Assembly: GCF_037997115.1 (NCBI RefSeq)
Contig: NZ_CP150484.1
Coordinates: 2,456,816-2,520,815 of the forward strand
DNA length: 64,000 bases
From: Amycolatopsis coloradensis
GTDB taxonomy: Bacteria; Actinomycetota; Actinomycetes; Mycobacteriales; Pseudonocardiaceae
Direction: 5' to 3'
In this document: one piece after another, positions 16,337 to 24,866 of the stretch
Layout: each line of letters begins with the position of its first letter
Position numbering within the stretch: the stretch's first letter is position 1
Made by a program: the position numbers and the translations under genes
The notes under the pieces: generated by a model
Seen by the model: only the letters and a program-made list of their open reading frames with translations
What the model was told of the DNA's origin: nothing
The model's database searches: none

Positions 16337-17632
16337 TCAGGCGGCCGTGCCGCGCTTCGACCCGGCCGTGCGCGGGTCCGCGCCCTGCTCCAGGAGGGCG
16401 GCGACCGGGAGGGTGGCGGCTCCTATGGCGACGGCGTCCGGGCCGAGTTGCCCGAGCTCGATCTCGGTCTGGTCGAACACGTGCGCCAGCGCGTGCTCGC
16501 CCGCCACGCGCCGGATCTCGGGCAGGTACCGCTCGCCGAGCGCCAGCCCCGCCCAGCCGCCCAGCACGATCCGCTCCGGGTTGAACAGGTTGATCAGGTC
16601 GCCGATCCCGGCGCCGAGATAGCCCGCGGTCTCTTCCAGTACCTTGGCCGCGACCTTGGACCTGCCCGCCGACTCCAGCAGGGCGGCGAACTGCGTCTGC
16701 TCGTCCTCGTCCGACGCCTTTCCGCCGCGCGCCTTGCGATAGCGGGCGAGGACGCCCTCCGCGCCGACGTAGGACTCCAGGCAGCCGCGCGATCCGCAGC
16801 GGCATTCCTGCCCGCCGTAGACGATCGTCGTGTGGCCCCATTCGCCCGCGCTGCTGGTGGAGCCCCGGTAGGTGGTGCCGTCGGTGACCACGGCCGCGCC
16901 GACGCCGGACCCGATCAGGGCGATCACCGCGTGTCGCGCGCCGCGGCCGGCGCCGAACCACATTTCGCCCTGTCCCTGGGTTTTCGCGCCGTTGTCCACG
17001 AACAGCGGCAGCTCGACGCCCTCCGCGCGCAGGAGGTCGGTGAGCGGGACCTCCTTCCAGCCGATGGTGGGCGCGTGCACGCGCAACGCCTCGCCCTGCT
17101 CGACGGTGCCCGGGACGCCGACTCCGACACCGAGCACGGTCGCTTCGTCGACCCCCGATTCCGTGATCACCTCCCGGAGCCCGGACGCCACCTGGGTGAC
17201 CGCCGCGGCCGCGTCCGGCCGGGGCGAGGCGAGGGGATGCTCGACGCTGGCTAGCCGGTTCATGGTGAGGTCGAACAGTTCGACCTTCACGCCGGTCTCG
17301 CCGATGTCGACGCCCGCGACATGTCCGTACGCCGGGTCGACGCGGAGCAGGACGCGCGGCCTGCCGCCGTCGGACTCGACCAGCCCGGCCTCGGTGATGA
17401 GCCGTTCTTCGCCGAGTTCGGCGGTCACGTTGCTGACGGTCGCGGCGCTCAACCCGGTCAGACCGCTCAATTCGTGGCGGCTGAGCGGGCCGTCGAAGTA
17501 GAGTTTCGACAACAGGAGGGAACGGTTGTGCCGCCGCAGGTCACGGACGGTGGTGCGCTTGGCAGGCATGCGGATACCCATCTTGTGGCGGCGGACCTTT
17601 CCAGGATGCCCCACGACCTTATCCTCCGCCAT
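16337..17632 (-). CDS. ROK family transcriptional regulator
   Basis: The protein has up to 431 residues. An N-terminal MarR-like HTH (TVRDLRRHNRSLLLSKLYFDGPLSRHELSGLTGLSAATVSNVTAELGEERLI) is followed by a ROK sugar-kinase-like domain with GVDIGETGVKVELFDL. The zinc-binding ROK signature CRCGSRGCLESYVG is present, so it is a ROK repressor rather than a kinase. ATG 17632 gives the longest frame but no clear ribosome-binding site. Internal ATGs at 17581 and 17569 begin closer to the conserved HTH and may be the true start. It is divergent from the GH1 beta-glucosidase and probably senses a glucoside. Confidence 0.88.
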   Translation of the reverse strand: MAEDKVVGHPGKVRRHKMGIRMPAKRTTVRDLRRHNRSLLLSKLYFDGPLSRHELSGLTGLSAATVSNVTAELGEERLITEAGLVESDGGRPRVLLRVDPAYGHVAGVDIGETGVKVELFDLTMNRLASVEHPLASPRPDAAAAVTQVASGLREVITESGVDEATVLGVGVGVPGTVEQGEALRVHAPTIGWKEVPLTDLLRAEGVELPLFVDNGAKTQGQGEMWFGAGRGARHAVIALIGSGVGAAVVTDGTTYRGSTSSAGEWGHTTIVYGGQECRCGSRGCLESYVGAEGVLARYRKARGGKASDEDEQTQFAALLESAGRSKVAAKVLEETAGYLGAGIGDLINLFNPERIVLGGWAGLALGERYLPEIRRVAGEHALAHVFDQTEIELGQLGPDAVAIGAATLPVAALLEQGADPRTAGSKRGTAA

Positions 17633-17666
17633 GTATCAACTGGTGAAATAAGGTGGGAAGAGGGTT

Positions 17667-19055
17667 ATGACGGGGGACGACGAGCTCATCGGCACCTTGC
17701 CGCCGGACTTCCGGTGGGGCGTCGGCAGCTCGGCTTACCAGGTCGAAGGCGCGGTCGCCGAAGACGGACGGACACCGTCCATTTGGGACACCTACGCCCA
17801 GTCCCCGTGGTCGGTCGACAACGGGGACACCGGTGAGGTCGCCTGCGATCACTACCATCGGATGCCCGCCGACGTCGCATTGCTCAAGGAACTCGGCGTC
17901 GACACCTACCGCTTCTCCGTTTCGTGGCCCCGTGTGCAGCCGCGCGGGCGCGGCGGCGTCAACCCGGCCGGGATCGCCTTCTACGACCGGCTGGTCGACG
18001 AACTGCTCAACAACGGCATCGACCCCTGGCTGACGCTGTACCACTGGGATCTGCCGCAGCACCTCGAAGACGCGGGCGGGTGGCCCGCGCGCGACACCGC
18101 CGTCCGGTTCGCCGACTACGCGATGCTCGTGTTCGAGCGGCTGAGCGACCGGGTCCGCCACTGGACCACGCTGAGCGAACCGTGGTGCACGGCCATGCAC
18201 GGGTACGTCCATGGGGTGATGGCGCCCGGCCGCCGGGACGCGAAGGCGGGCATGGCGGCGGCGCATCACCTGCTGCTCGGCCACGGCCTCGCCGTGCGGC
18301 GGATGCGGGAACTCGCCCCGGCCGGGACGAAGTTCGGGATCACGCTCAACCTGAGCACCGCCGACCCGGCCACTTCGAGCGAGGCCGACCGGGCCGCCGC
18401 CCGCTTCGAGGACGGGCTCGGGACGAGGTTCTACCTCGACGCGCTCGTCCACGGCCGGTACCCCGAGGACGTGCTCGAGACCCTCGCGCGGCAGGGCATC
18501 CGCCTGCCGTCGGAGCCGTGGGATCCGTCGATCATCGCCGCACCGCTCGATTTCCTCGGTGTCGACTACTACTTCGGGACGCGGTACTCCGGGGTGGAGG
18601 AGAACGGGGACGCGGTGGAGCATTTCGGGATTCCCGCGTTCCGCAAGGTCCCGTTCGGGGCGCCGTCGACGGTGCTGGGCTGGGAGATCCTGCCGCACAA
18701 GCTCACCGAACTGCTCGTCCGGATCGGCCGTGACTATCCGGGTCTGCCGCTCTACGTCACCGAGAACGGTGCCGCGTTCGCCGACGTCCCCGACGAGACC
18801 GGCTTCGTCCGCGACGACGACCGCGCCGAGTACCTGTCCGCGCATATCGCCGCCACGGCCGCCGCGAGGCAGGCGGGCGCGGACGTCCGCGGCTATTTCG
18901 CCTGGTCCTTTTTGGACAGTTTCGAATGGGCGTACGGCTACGCGAAACGGCTCGGCTTGGTGCGGGTCGACCGCGAGACGCAGGCGCGGACGATCAAACA
19001 GAGCGGGCTGGCGTACCGCGACATCGTCGAGCGGGTGCGCGGCGGACGGCGGTAG
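17667..19055 (+). CDS. GH1 beta-glucosidase
   Basis: The 462-residue cytoplasmic glycosidase hydrolyses beta-glucosides such as cellobiose or laminaribiose. N-terminal family pattern: FRWGVGSSAYQVEGAVAEDGRTPSIWD. The acid/base Glu is about residue 171 in WTTLSEPW and the nucleophile about Glu366 in YVTENG. The residue before the acid/base is Ser170, where the family normally has Asn (NEP), an unusual change at a position that contacts substrate. No signal peptide is seen. The gene is 34 nt divergent from the ROK regulator, completing a glucan-use module with GH16. Confidence 0.93.
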   Translation: MTGDDELIGTLPPDFRWGVGSSAYQVEGAVAEDGRTPSIWDTYAQSPWSVDNGDTGEVACDHYHRMPADVALLKELGVDTYRFSVSWPRVQPRGRGGVNPAGIAFYDRLVDELLNNGIDPWLTLYHWDLPQHLEDAGGWPARDTAVRFADYAMLVFERLSDRVRHWTTLSEPWCTAMHGYVHGVMAPGRRDAKAGMAAAHHLLLGHGLAVRRMRELAPAGTKFGITLNLSTADPATSSEADRAAARFEDGLGTRFYLDALVHGRYPEDVLETLARQGIRLPSEPWDPSIIAAPLDFLGVDYYFGTRYSGVEENGDAVEHFGIPAFRKVPFGAPSTVLGWEILPHKLTELLVRIGRDYPGLPLYVTENGAAFADVPDETGFVRDDDRAEYLSAHIAATAAARQAGADVRGYFAWSFLDSFEWAYGYAKRLGLVRVDRETQARTIKQSGLAYRDIVERVRGGRR

Positions 19056-19166
19056 GGGCTGCTCCACCATCGAACCGGCGGCCCGCTCCATTCTTCCCGG
19101 TGGCCCCGCGTCCTAGGTTCGGCTGCGGAAGGTTGTTTGCCGCTACCGGAAACGCGGGGGACAGTG

Positions 19167-19880
19167 ATGACCGTCAGGCTCGAACAACGTGACCAGCGGG
19201 AGGCGCCACGGAAATCGTGGTGGCGAAGGCCGTGGGTGGGGCCGTTGGCCGTCGTCATCGTGATCTTCCTGGCCTTTTCGATGCCGCCGTATCTGGCGAT
19301 GGACCCGGCGCGGTCGAAGGTTCCTCAGCCGCCGGGGTTCACCTCGCACTACTGGTTCCTCTCGGGGCACGTGCTGTTCGGCTCGATCGCGATGGTCGGC
19401 GCGCTACTGCAGATCTGGCCGTGGTTCCGGGCGAAGTACCCGGCGGTGCACCGGAAGGCCGGCCGCGTGTACGTCTTCGCAGGGGTGCTCCCGGCCGGTC
19501 TGCTGGCGCTGGTCGTCGGCGCGACGAGCCCGTTCGGCCCGGCGACGCGGGTGGCCAACGTGCTGGCCGGGGTGCTGTGGCTGGGGTGCACGTTCGCCGG
19601 CTGGCGCGCGGCACGAGCCCGCCGGTTCGGCGATCATCGGCGCTGGATGATCCGCAGTTTCGCGCTGACCATGTCGATCATCGTCAGCCGGGTGGTCGGG
19701 CCGATCGCGCTGATCACGCTGCGGCCGCAACTGGAGACCACGTTCGGCGGAAGCGAACTGGCCTTGACCCAGTCGGTCGCCGCGATCTCGGCCTGGGTGA
19801 GCACGACGCTGGTCCTGTTCGCCACGCAGTGGTACCTGGATCGCCGTCCGGCTAGGAAGAAACCAGCGATCGCGCGATGA
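19167..19880 (+). CDS. DUF2306 membrane protein
   Basis: The 237-residue integral membrane protein has about six hydrophobic segments (WVGPLAVVIVIFLAFSMPPYL near the N-terminus, HVLFGSIAMVGALLQIWPWF, VYVFAGVLPAGLLALVVGATS, TRVANVLAGVLWLGCTFAGWRAARARRFGDHRRWMIRSFALTMSIIVSRV). The pattern H..GR.Y.......G with DHRRWMIRS is typical of DUF2306. ATG 19167 or the adjacent GTG 19164 is the start. The 3' end overlaps the convergent acyl-CoA dehydrogenase gene by 29 nt. Function is unknown. Confidence 0.85.
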   Translation: MTVRLEQRDQREAPRKSWWRRPWVGPLAVVIVIFLAFSMPPYLAMDPARSKVPQPPGFTSHYWFLSGHVLFGSIAMVGALLQIWPWFRAKYPAVHRKAGRVYVFAGVLPAGLLALVVGATSPFGPATRVANVLAGVLWLGCTFAGWRAARARRFGDHRRWMIRSFALTMSIIVSRVVGPIALITLRPQLETTFGGSELALTQSVAAISAWVSTTLVLFATQWYLDRRPARKKPAIAR

Positions 19881-20994
19881 TCGTGCGCTGCACTTCGGAC
19901 GCGCCTTCGTAGATGCGCGGCGCCCGGACCTCGCGGTAGAGGTGTTCGAGCAGATGCCCCTTCCGCAGCGCCCGCGCGCCGTGGATCTGCACGGCCGAGT
20001 CGACGACGTACTGCGCGGTCTCGGTGGCGAACAGTTTCGCCATCGCGGCGCGGCCCGCGAGGTTCCGCTCGCCAGCGTCGTAGGCGGCGGCCGCGGCGTA
20101 GACCAGCAGGCGCGACGCCTCGGTGCGGGTCGCCATTTCGGCGAGGGTGTGCGCCACGGTCTGCTGTTTCAGGAGCGGACCGCCGAACGCGACACGGGAC
20201 TGGGCGTGGGCGACCGCGGCGTCGAGCGCGGCCTGCGCCATCCCGACGGCGAAGGCGCCGACACTCGGCCGGAACAGGTCCAGGGTCCGCATCGCCACGC
20301 CGAAGCCTCGGTCCTTTTCGCCGAGCAGTTCGTCCCGTTCGACGCGGACGCCGTCGAAGACCAGGGTGCCGATGGGATGCGGGCTGACGAGGTCGAGGTG
20401 CTCGCCCGACAGCCCGGCGCGGTCGGCGGGCACGACGAAAGCGGAGACGCCGCGCGAGCCCGCTTCCGGTGTGGTGCGGGCGAAAACGCTGTAGAAATCG
20501 GCCTCGGGGGCGTTGGAGATCCACATCTTCTCGCCGGTGAGACGCCAGCCGTCGCCGTCGGGCTCGGCGGCGAGTTCCAGCGCCGCCGCGTCCGAGCCGG
20601 CGTTCGGTTCGGTGAGCGCGAAGGCGGCGACGGCGTCACCCGCGGCCACGGCGGGAACCCACTTCGAGACCTGCGGGTCCTGCCCGGACTGCAGTACCGG
20701 ATACGTGCCCAAACCCTGCAACGCCAACGCGGTCTCGGCTTCGGTGCTCTGGCTCGCGAGCGATTCCCGCAGGATACAGAGATCCGTCGCGGCGGCCTCC
20801 CGGCTCGGACTTCCTCCGTCGACGCCGGGGAACAGCCGGGCGAGCAGGCCGAGCGCGCCCATTTCCTTGAGCAGCGGCCGGTTCACCGCGCCTCCGGTGC
20901 CGGATTCGGCCAACGGGCGGAGCTTTTCGGCGCCCAGCCGCCGGACCTCCTCGGCGAAGGCCTGCTGTTCGGGGCTCAGTGCGAAGGCGGTCAT
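19852..20994 (-). CDS. Acyl-CoA dehydrogenase
   Basis: The 380-residue FAD flavoprotein has an N-terminal helical domain (LSPEQQAFAEEVRRLGAEKLRPLAE). The acyl-CoA dehydrogenase signature is AFALTEPNAGSDAAALELAAEPDGDGWRLTGEKMWISNAPEADF, and the C-terminal signature is QIHGARALRKGHLLEHLYREVRAPRIYEGASEVQRTIIARSL. The ATG at 20994 overlaps the stop of the upstream fused monooxygenase by ATGA. It therefore likely oxidises a CoA intermediate from that aromatic-CoA pathway. The frame upstream of 20994 is wrong-frame read-through. Confidence 0.93.
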   Translation of the reverse strand: MTAFALSPEQQAFAEEVRRLGAEKLRPLAESGTGGAVNRPLLKEMGALGLLARLFPGVDGGSPSREAAATDLCILRESLASQSTEAETALALQGLGTYPVLQSGQDPQVSKWVPAVAAGDAVAAFALTEPNAGSDAAALELAAEPDGDGWRLTGEKMWISNAPEADFYSVFARTTPEAGSRGVSAFVVPADRAGLSGEHLDLVSPHPIGTLVFDGVRVERDELLGEKDRGFGVAMRTLDLFRPSVGAFAVGMAQAALDAAVAHAQSRVAFGGPLLKQQTVAHTLAEMATRTEASRLLVYAAAAAYDAGERNLAGRAAMAKLFATETAQYVVDSAVQIHGARALRKGHLLEHLYREVRAPRIYEGASEVQRTIIARSLVSS

Positions 20995-23342
20995 CGATCG
21001 CTCCCAGGTCGCCAGCGGGCGTGCGCGGTGCCGGTTTCGCCGGAGCGCAACAGTTCCAGCCGTGGTTTCGGCCCGTCGGTCCGGCCGCCCTGCGGTTTCC
21101 GGCTGCCCGCCGCGAACTGTTTCGGCCACGGCATCGGGTAGCCTTGTTCGGCCGCGGCGTGCAGTGTCCACTGTGGATCGTAAAGGTGGGTCCTGCCAAG
21201 CGCGCACAGATCCGCGCGGCCCGCCAGGATCAGCGAGTTGACGTCGTCGTAGGAGGAGATCGCGCCGACGGCGATCACCGCGATCCCGTACTCGCGCCCG
21301 ATCTCGTTGCGGATCCGGTCCGCGTACGGCGTCTGGTAACTGCGGCCGTACTCCGGTTTCTCCTCGCTGACGACCTGGCCGGTCGACACGTCGATGCCGT
21401 CCGCGCCGTGCTCGGCGAACGCGCGGGCGATCTCGACGGCGTCGTCCACGTCGATTCCGCCTTCGTGCCAGTCGGTCGCGGAGATGCGGACCGTCATCGG
21501 CCGCTCCGCGGGCCAGGCCGCGCGGACGGCGTCGAAGACTTCGAGCGGGAAACGCAGCCTGTTCTCCAGCGAGCCGCCGTACTCGTCGGTTCGCCGGTTG
21601 GTCAGCGGTGACAGGAACGAAGACAGGAGGTAGCCGTGCGCGCAGTGGAGTTCGAGGAGGTCGAAACCGGCGCGCGCGGCGGCGCCGGCGGAGTGCGCGA
21701 ACTGGTCACGGATCTCGGTCAGCTCGGCTTTCGTGAGTTCGCGCGGGGTCTGATTCGCTTCGCTGTACGGGATCGCGGACGGGGCGCAGATCTCCCAGTT
21801 GCCCTCGGGGAGCGGCTGGTCGATACCGTCCCACATCAGTTTCGTCGAGCCCTTGCGTCCCGAATGTCCCAGCTGGACACCGATACGCGCGGGGGTGTGG
21901 CCGTGGACGAAGTCGGTGACCCGCGCCCAGGCGCGTTCCTGTTCTTCGGTGTAGAGGCCGCCGCAGCCCGGGGTGATCCGGCCGGTTTCGGAGACGCAGA
22001 CCATCTCCGTCATCACCAGCCCGGCGCCGCCGAGCGCCTTGCTTCCCAGATGCACCAAGTGGAAATCGGTCGGGACGCCGTCTTCGGAGGAGTACATGTC
22101 CATCGGCGAGACGACGACGCGGTTCGGCAGGTCGAGGTTCCCGATCCGGAAAGGCTGGAACATCGGCGGTCGGACGTCGGAGTCCACAGTGGACGCGAAC
22201 CAGGTATCCAGCTCCGCGGCGAACTCGGGATCGCGCAGCCGGAGGTTGTCGTAGGTGACGCGGCGGCTGCGGGTGAGGATGTTGAACGCGAACTGCGCCG
22301 GATCCTGATGGGTGTACTGCGCCAGGTTCTCGAACCACTCCAGGCTCGCCTGTGCGGCGCGCTGGGTGGAGGTGACGACGGGCCGGCGTTCGGCTTCGTA
22401 CGCTTGCAGCGCACTGTCCATATCGGACTGTTCGTGCAGGCAGGCGGCGAGTGCGAGCGCGTCCTCCATGGCGAGTTTCGTGCCGGAGCCGATGGAGAAA
22501 TGCGCCGTGTGCGCGGCGTCGCCGAGCAGGACGACGTTCTCGTGCCGCCAGCTCGCGCAGCGGACGGTGGCGAACGCGGTCCACTTCGAGTTGTTGGCGA
22601 ACACCTGATGACCACCGAGGACATCGGCGCACAGTTCGCGGATGACCTCGATGGACTTCTCGTCGCTCTCGCCCGGCGCCGGCGCGGTCGCGGCGATCTC
22701 GCCGAACGCGCGCTGCCAGACGTCCTCGTGTAGTTCCAGGATGAACGTGCTCGCGGTGTCGCTGTACGGGTAGCCGTGGATCTGCATGATCCCGTGCGGG
22801 GTTTCGAGGACGTGGAACTTGAAGGCGTCGAACACGAGATCCGTGCCGAGCCAGATGTACTTGCAGCGCCGGGTCTGGAGGCTCGGGCGGAAGCTCTCGG
22901 CGAAGGCGTTGCGGGTCCGGGAGTTGACGCCGTCCGCCGCGACGACCAGGTCGTACTCGGCGCTCCCTTCGGCCGCGCTCGGCGCCTCGGTGCGGAAACG
23001 CACGTCCACACCGAGTTCCGCGCAGCGTTCCTGGAGGATGCCGAGGAGCCGTTTGCGGCTCATGGCGGCGAACCCGTGCCCGCCCGAGGTGTGCACCGTG
23101 CCGCGGAAGTGGACGTCGATGTCGTCCCAGCGCGCGAACTCCCGGCGCATCGCGGCGTGGATCACCGGATCGGCGTGTTCGATCCCGCCGAGTGTCTCGT
23201 CGGAGAACACCACCCCGAACCCGAAGGTGTCGTCGGGCGCGTTGCGCTCCCAGACGGTGATCTCGTGATCGGGATGGAGCTGTTTCGCCAGCGTGGCGAA
23301 GTAGAGCCCCGCCGGGCCGCCGCCTGACACCGCGATACGCAC
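20991..23342 (-). CDS. Fused FAD monooxygenase / OYE-type reductase (salicylyl-CoA 5-hydroxylase or 2-aminobenzoyl-CoA monooxygenase/reductase family)
   Basis: The 783-residue protein fuses two enzymes. Residues 1-390 are a group A flavin monooxygenase (MRIAVSGGGPAGLYFATLAKQ; VVAADGVNSRTR; VVLLGDAAHTAHFSIGSGTKLAMEDALALA). Residues 395-750 are an Old Yellow Enzyme-type FMN reductase (MFQPFRIGNLDLPNRVVVSPMDMYSSEDGVPTDFHLVHLG; DLLELHCAHGYLLSSFLSPLTNRRTDEYGGSLENR; LCALGRTHLYDP). This architecture is known from bifunctional salicylyl-CoA 5-hydroxylases and from 2-aminobenzoyl-CoA monooxygenase/reductase of aerobic anthranilate breakdown. Which aryl-CoA is used is not certain. It is the first gene of an operon with an acyl-CoA dehydrogenase, divergent from ridA. 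Confidence 0.92.
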   Translation of the reverse strand: MRIAVSGGGPAGLYFATLAKQLHPDHEITVWERNAPDDTFGFGVVFSDETLGGIEHADPVIHAAMRREFARWDDIDVHFRGTVHTSGGHGFAAMSRKRLLGILQERCAELGVDVRFRTEAPSAAEGSAEYDLVVAADGVNSRTRNAFAESFRPSLQTRRCKYIWLGTDLVFDAFKFHVLETPHGIMQIHGYPYSDTASTFILELHEDVWQRAFGEIAATAPAPGESDEKSIEVIRELCADVLGGHQVFANNSKWTAFATVRCASWRHENVVLLGDAAHTAHFSIGSGTKLAMEDALALAACLHEQSDMDSALQAYEAERRPVVTSTQRAAQASLEWFENLAQYTHQDPAQFAFNILTRSRRVTYDNLRLRDPEFAAELDTWFASTVDSDVRPPMFQPFRIGNLDLPNRVVVSPMDMYSSEDGVPTDFHLVHLGSKALGGAGLVMTEMVCVSETGRITPGCGGLYTEEQERAWARVTDFVHGHTPARIGVQLGHSGRKGSTKLMWDGIDQPLPEGNWEICAPSAIPYSEANQTPRELTKAELTEIRDQFAHSAGAAARAGFDLLELHCAHGYLLSSFLSPLTNRRTDEYGGSLENRLRFPLEVFDAVRAAWPAERPMTVRISATDWHEGGIDVDDAVEIARAFAEHGADGIDVSTGQVVSEEKPEYGRSYQTPYADRIRNEIGREYGIAVIAVGAISSYDDVNSLILAGRADLCALGRTHLYDPQWTLHAAAEQGYPMPWPKQFAAGSRKPQGGRTDGPKPRLELLRSGETGTAHARWRPGSDR

Positions 23343-23402
23343 GTCGCTCAGGGTATGTCGCGGTATGTACGACCGTCAACAATACGGGATATGGTGACCC
23401 GT

Positions 23403-23792
23403 ATGGAGCGCATCAATCCGCCCGAGCTCGGTCGCCCTTCCGGCTTCTCGCACGCCGTCGCCGCGACCGGGAGATTCGTCTTCCTCGCCGGTCAGACGGC
23501 GTTGGACGAGCAGAACCGCATCGTCGGCGACGGCGTGGTCGAGCAGTTCGAACGCGCGCTGTCCAACCTGCTCACCGCGTTGCGCGCGGCGGGCGGGACG
23601 CCGTCGGACCTGTGCAGCGTGACCATCTACATCGTCGACATGGACGACTACCGCGCCCACGCGCGCGAGATCGGCGCGGTGTGGAAGCGGCTGGCCGGGA
23701 GCGAGTACCCCGCGATGGCGGGGATCGGCGTCAGCCGGCTGTGGGACGAGGAGGCGTTGGTGGAGGTGCAGGGCTTTGCGGTCGTCGCCTAA
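23403..23792 (+). CDS. RidA family enamine/imine deaminase-like protein
   Basis: The 129-residue RidA/YjgF/UK114 protein shows NPPELGRPSGFSHAVAATGRFVFLAGQTALDEQNRIVGDGVVEQFERALSNLLTALRAAGGTPSDLCSVTIYIVDMDDYRA and ends MAGIGVSRLWDEEALVEVQGFAVV. Such proteins hydrolyse reactive enamines and imines. ATG 23403 is chosen; ATG 23391 and GTG 23394 are alternatives closer to CGGGA. The gene is 60 nt divergent from the fused monooxygenase, so the two may share a PaaX-controlled promoter. Deamination of an imine intermediate would fit a 2-aminobenzoyl-CoA pathway. Confidence 0.88.
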   Translation: MERINPPELGRPSGFSHAVAATGRFVFLAGQTALDEQNRIVGDGVVEQFERALSNLLTALRAAGGTPSDLCSVTIYIVDMDDYRAHAREIGAVWKRLAGSEYPAMAGIGVSRLWDEEALVEVQGFAVVA

Positions 23793-23822
23793 GTTGAGGG
23801 GCGCCGCAGGGGCAAAGGCGTG

Positions 23823-23923
23823 TCGCGAAAGCCACTTTCGCGAGACCGTCGCTGGGGAACCCGGACGCTGCTGGTCGTGAGTGGTAAGTGTCGTTAGAAC
23901 GGCACTTACCACTCACGACCAGC
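23823..23923. terminator. Two tandem hairpins between ridA and paaX-type gene
   Basis: The first hairpin has arms TCGCGAAAG (23823-23831) and CTTTCGCGA (23835-23843) around CCA. The second runs 23870-23923 with a stem of about 26 bp and one wobble; its left arm begins GCTGGTCGTGAGTGGTAAGT and the loop is 2 nt. The second belongs to the same family as 9713-9764. They separate two convergent genes and probably terminate transcription from both sides. Confidence 0.78.
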
Positions 23924-23944
23924 CCGGCGCGTTCGTCGCGCGTG

Positions 23945-24793
23945 TCAAGGCAGGGTGCGTGAGACGTGCGCGGCCGCGGCCTCGCCCAGCCTCGCGTGCA
24001 GCGTGAAGAACAGGTCCGCCGCCCGGATGCCCGCCCAGCCCGGGGGCAGCAGTTCGGCGGGCAGGCCGGGGTCGAGATAGGGCAGCCGCCGCCAGTCGGT
24101 CAGCACGCGGACGTAGTCGGCGAACGCTTCGGCCTCGTCCGTGGTCTTGCGCCGCTGCCACCGCCGCAGCGCGGCCGCGTGCTCGTCGAGGAAGGCGGTG
24201 TACAGCGACTCGAGTTGATCGAGGTCCCACCAGTCACGGATCTTCTCCCGCACGTCGCCGAACGCGAGGTGCTCGGCGTGGAAGAGATCGGCGTACCCCT
24301 CGAGTTCGAGCCGTCGCAGCATGTCGGAGGTCGCGTCACGCAGGTGCGCGGGCGCGATCCAGACCCCGGACGACGCCGTCCCGAAGCCGAGCCGGGCGAG
24401 CTGCGTGCGAAGAACGTGCCTTTTGTGCCGTTCGGCTTCCGGGACGGAGAACACCGCGAGCAGCCAGCCGTCGCCGGGGGTGGCGCGTTCGCGGCGGAAG
24501 ATCCGCTCGTCTCCTTCGCGCAGGATCGCCAGCGCGGTTTCGGAAAGCTCGTAACCCGCGGCGCCGTTCCGGCGTACCGCGGAAAGGATCCCGCGCCGTT
24601 TCAGCCGCGAGATCGACGACCGGACGGCCGGTTCCTCGACGTCCACGCCCGCCAGCAGGTCGATCAGGGAACGGACGGAGAGCCAGCCGCCCTCGCCGCG
24701 GGAATAGAGGCCGTACACGGTCACGATCAGCTGGCGCGGTTGCGCCGCCCGCCCCGCGCCGTCGACTTCGGTTGCCTCCGACACGGCCGTCAC
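23945..24793 (-). CDS. PaaX family transcriptional repressor
   Basis: The 282-residue regulator is of the PaaX (phenylacetyl-CoA-responsive) family. An N-terminal winged HTH (LIVTVYGLYSRGEGGWLSVRSLIDLLAGVDVEEPAVRSSISRLKRRGILSAVRRNGAAGYELSETALAIL) is followed by the PaaX central domain WLLAVFSVPEAERHKRHVLRTQLARLGFGTASSGVWIAP and the C-terminal domain WRRLPYLDPGLPAELLPPGWAGIRAADLFFTLHARL. It probably senses an aryl-CoA and controls the adjacent fused monooxygenase/acyl-CoA dehydrogenase and ridA genes. The start is GTG 24793. Confidence 0.92.
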   Translation of the reverse strand: MTAVSEATEVDGAGRAAQPRQLIVTVYGLYSRGEGGWLSVRSLIDLLAGVDVEEPAVRSSISRLKRRGILSAVRRNGAAGYELSETALAILREGDERIFRRERATPGDGWLLAVFSVPEAERHKRHVLRTQLARLGFGTASSGVWIAPAHLRDATSDMLRRLELEGYADLFHAEHLAFGDVREKIRDWWDLDQLESLYTAFLDEHAAALRRWQRRKTTDEAEAFADYVRVLTDWRRLPYLDPGLPAELLPPGWAGIRAADLFFTLHARLGEAAAAHVSRTLP

Positions 24794-24866
24794 CCGGTCA
24801 CCATAACAACGACGCTGTGCTCATGTTTCGGCCGTGACCGAAGCGTTCCGCACTTAGCGTCACGGC

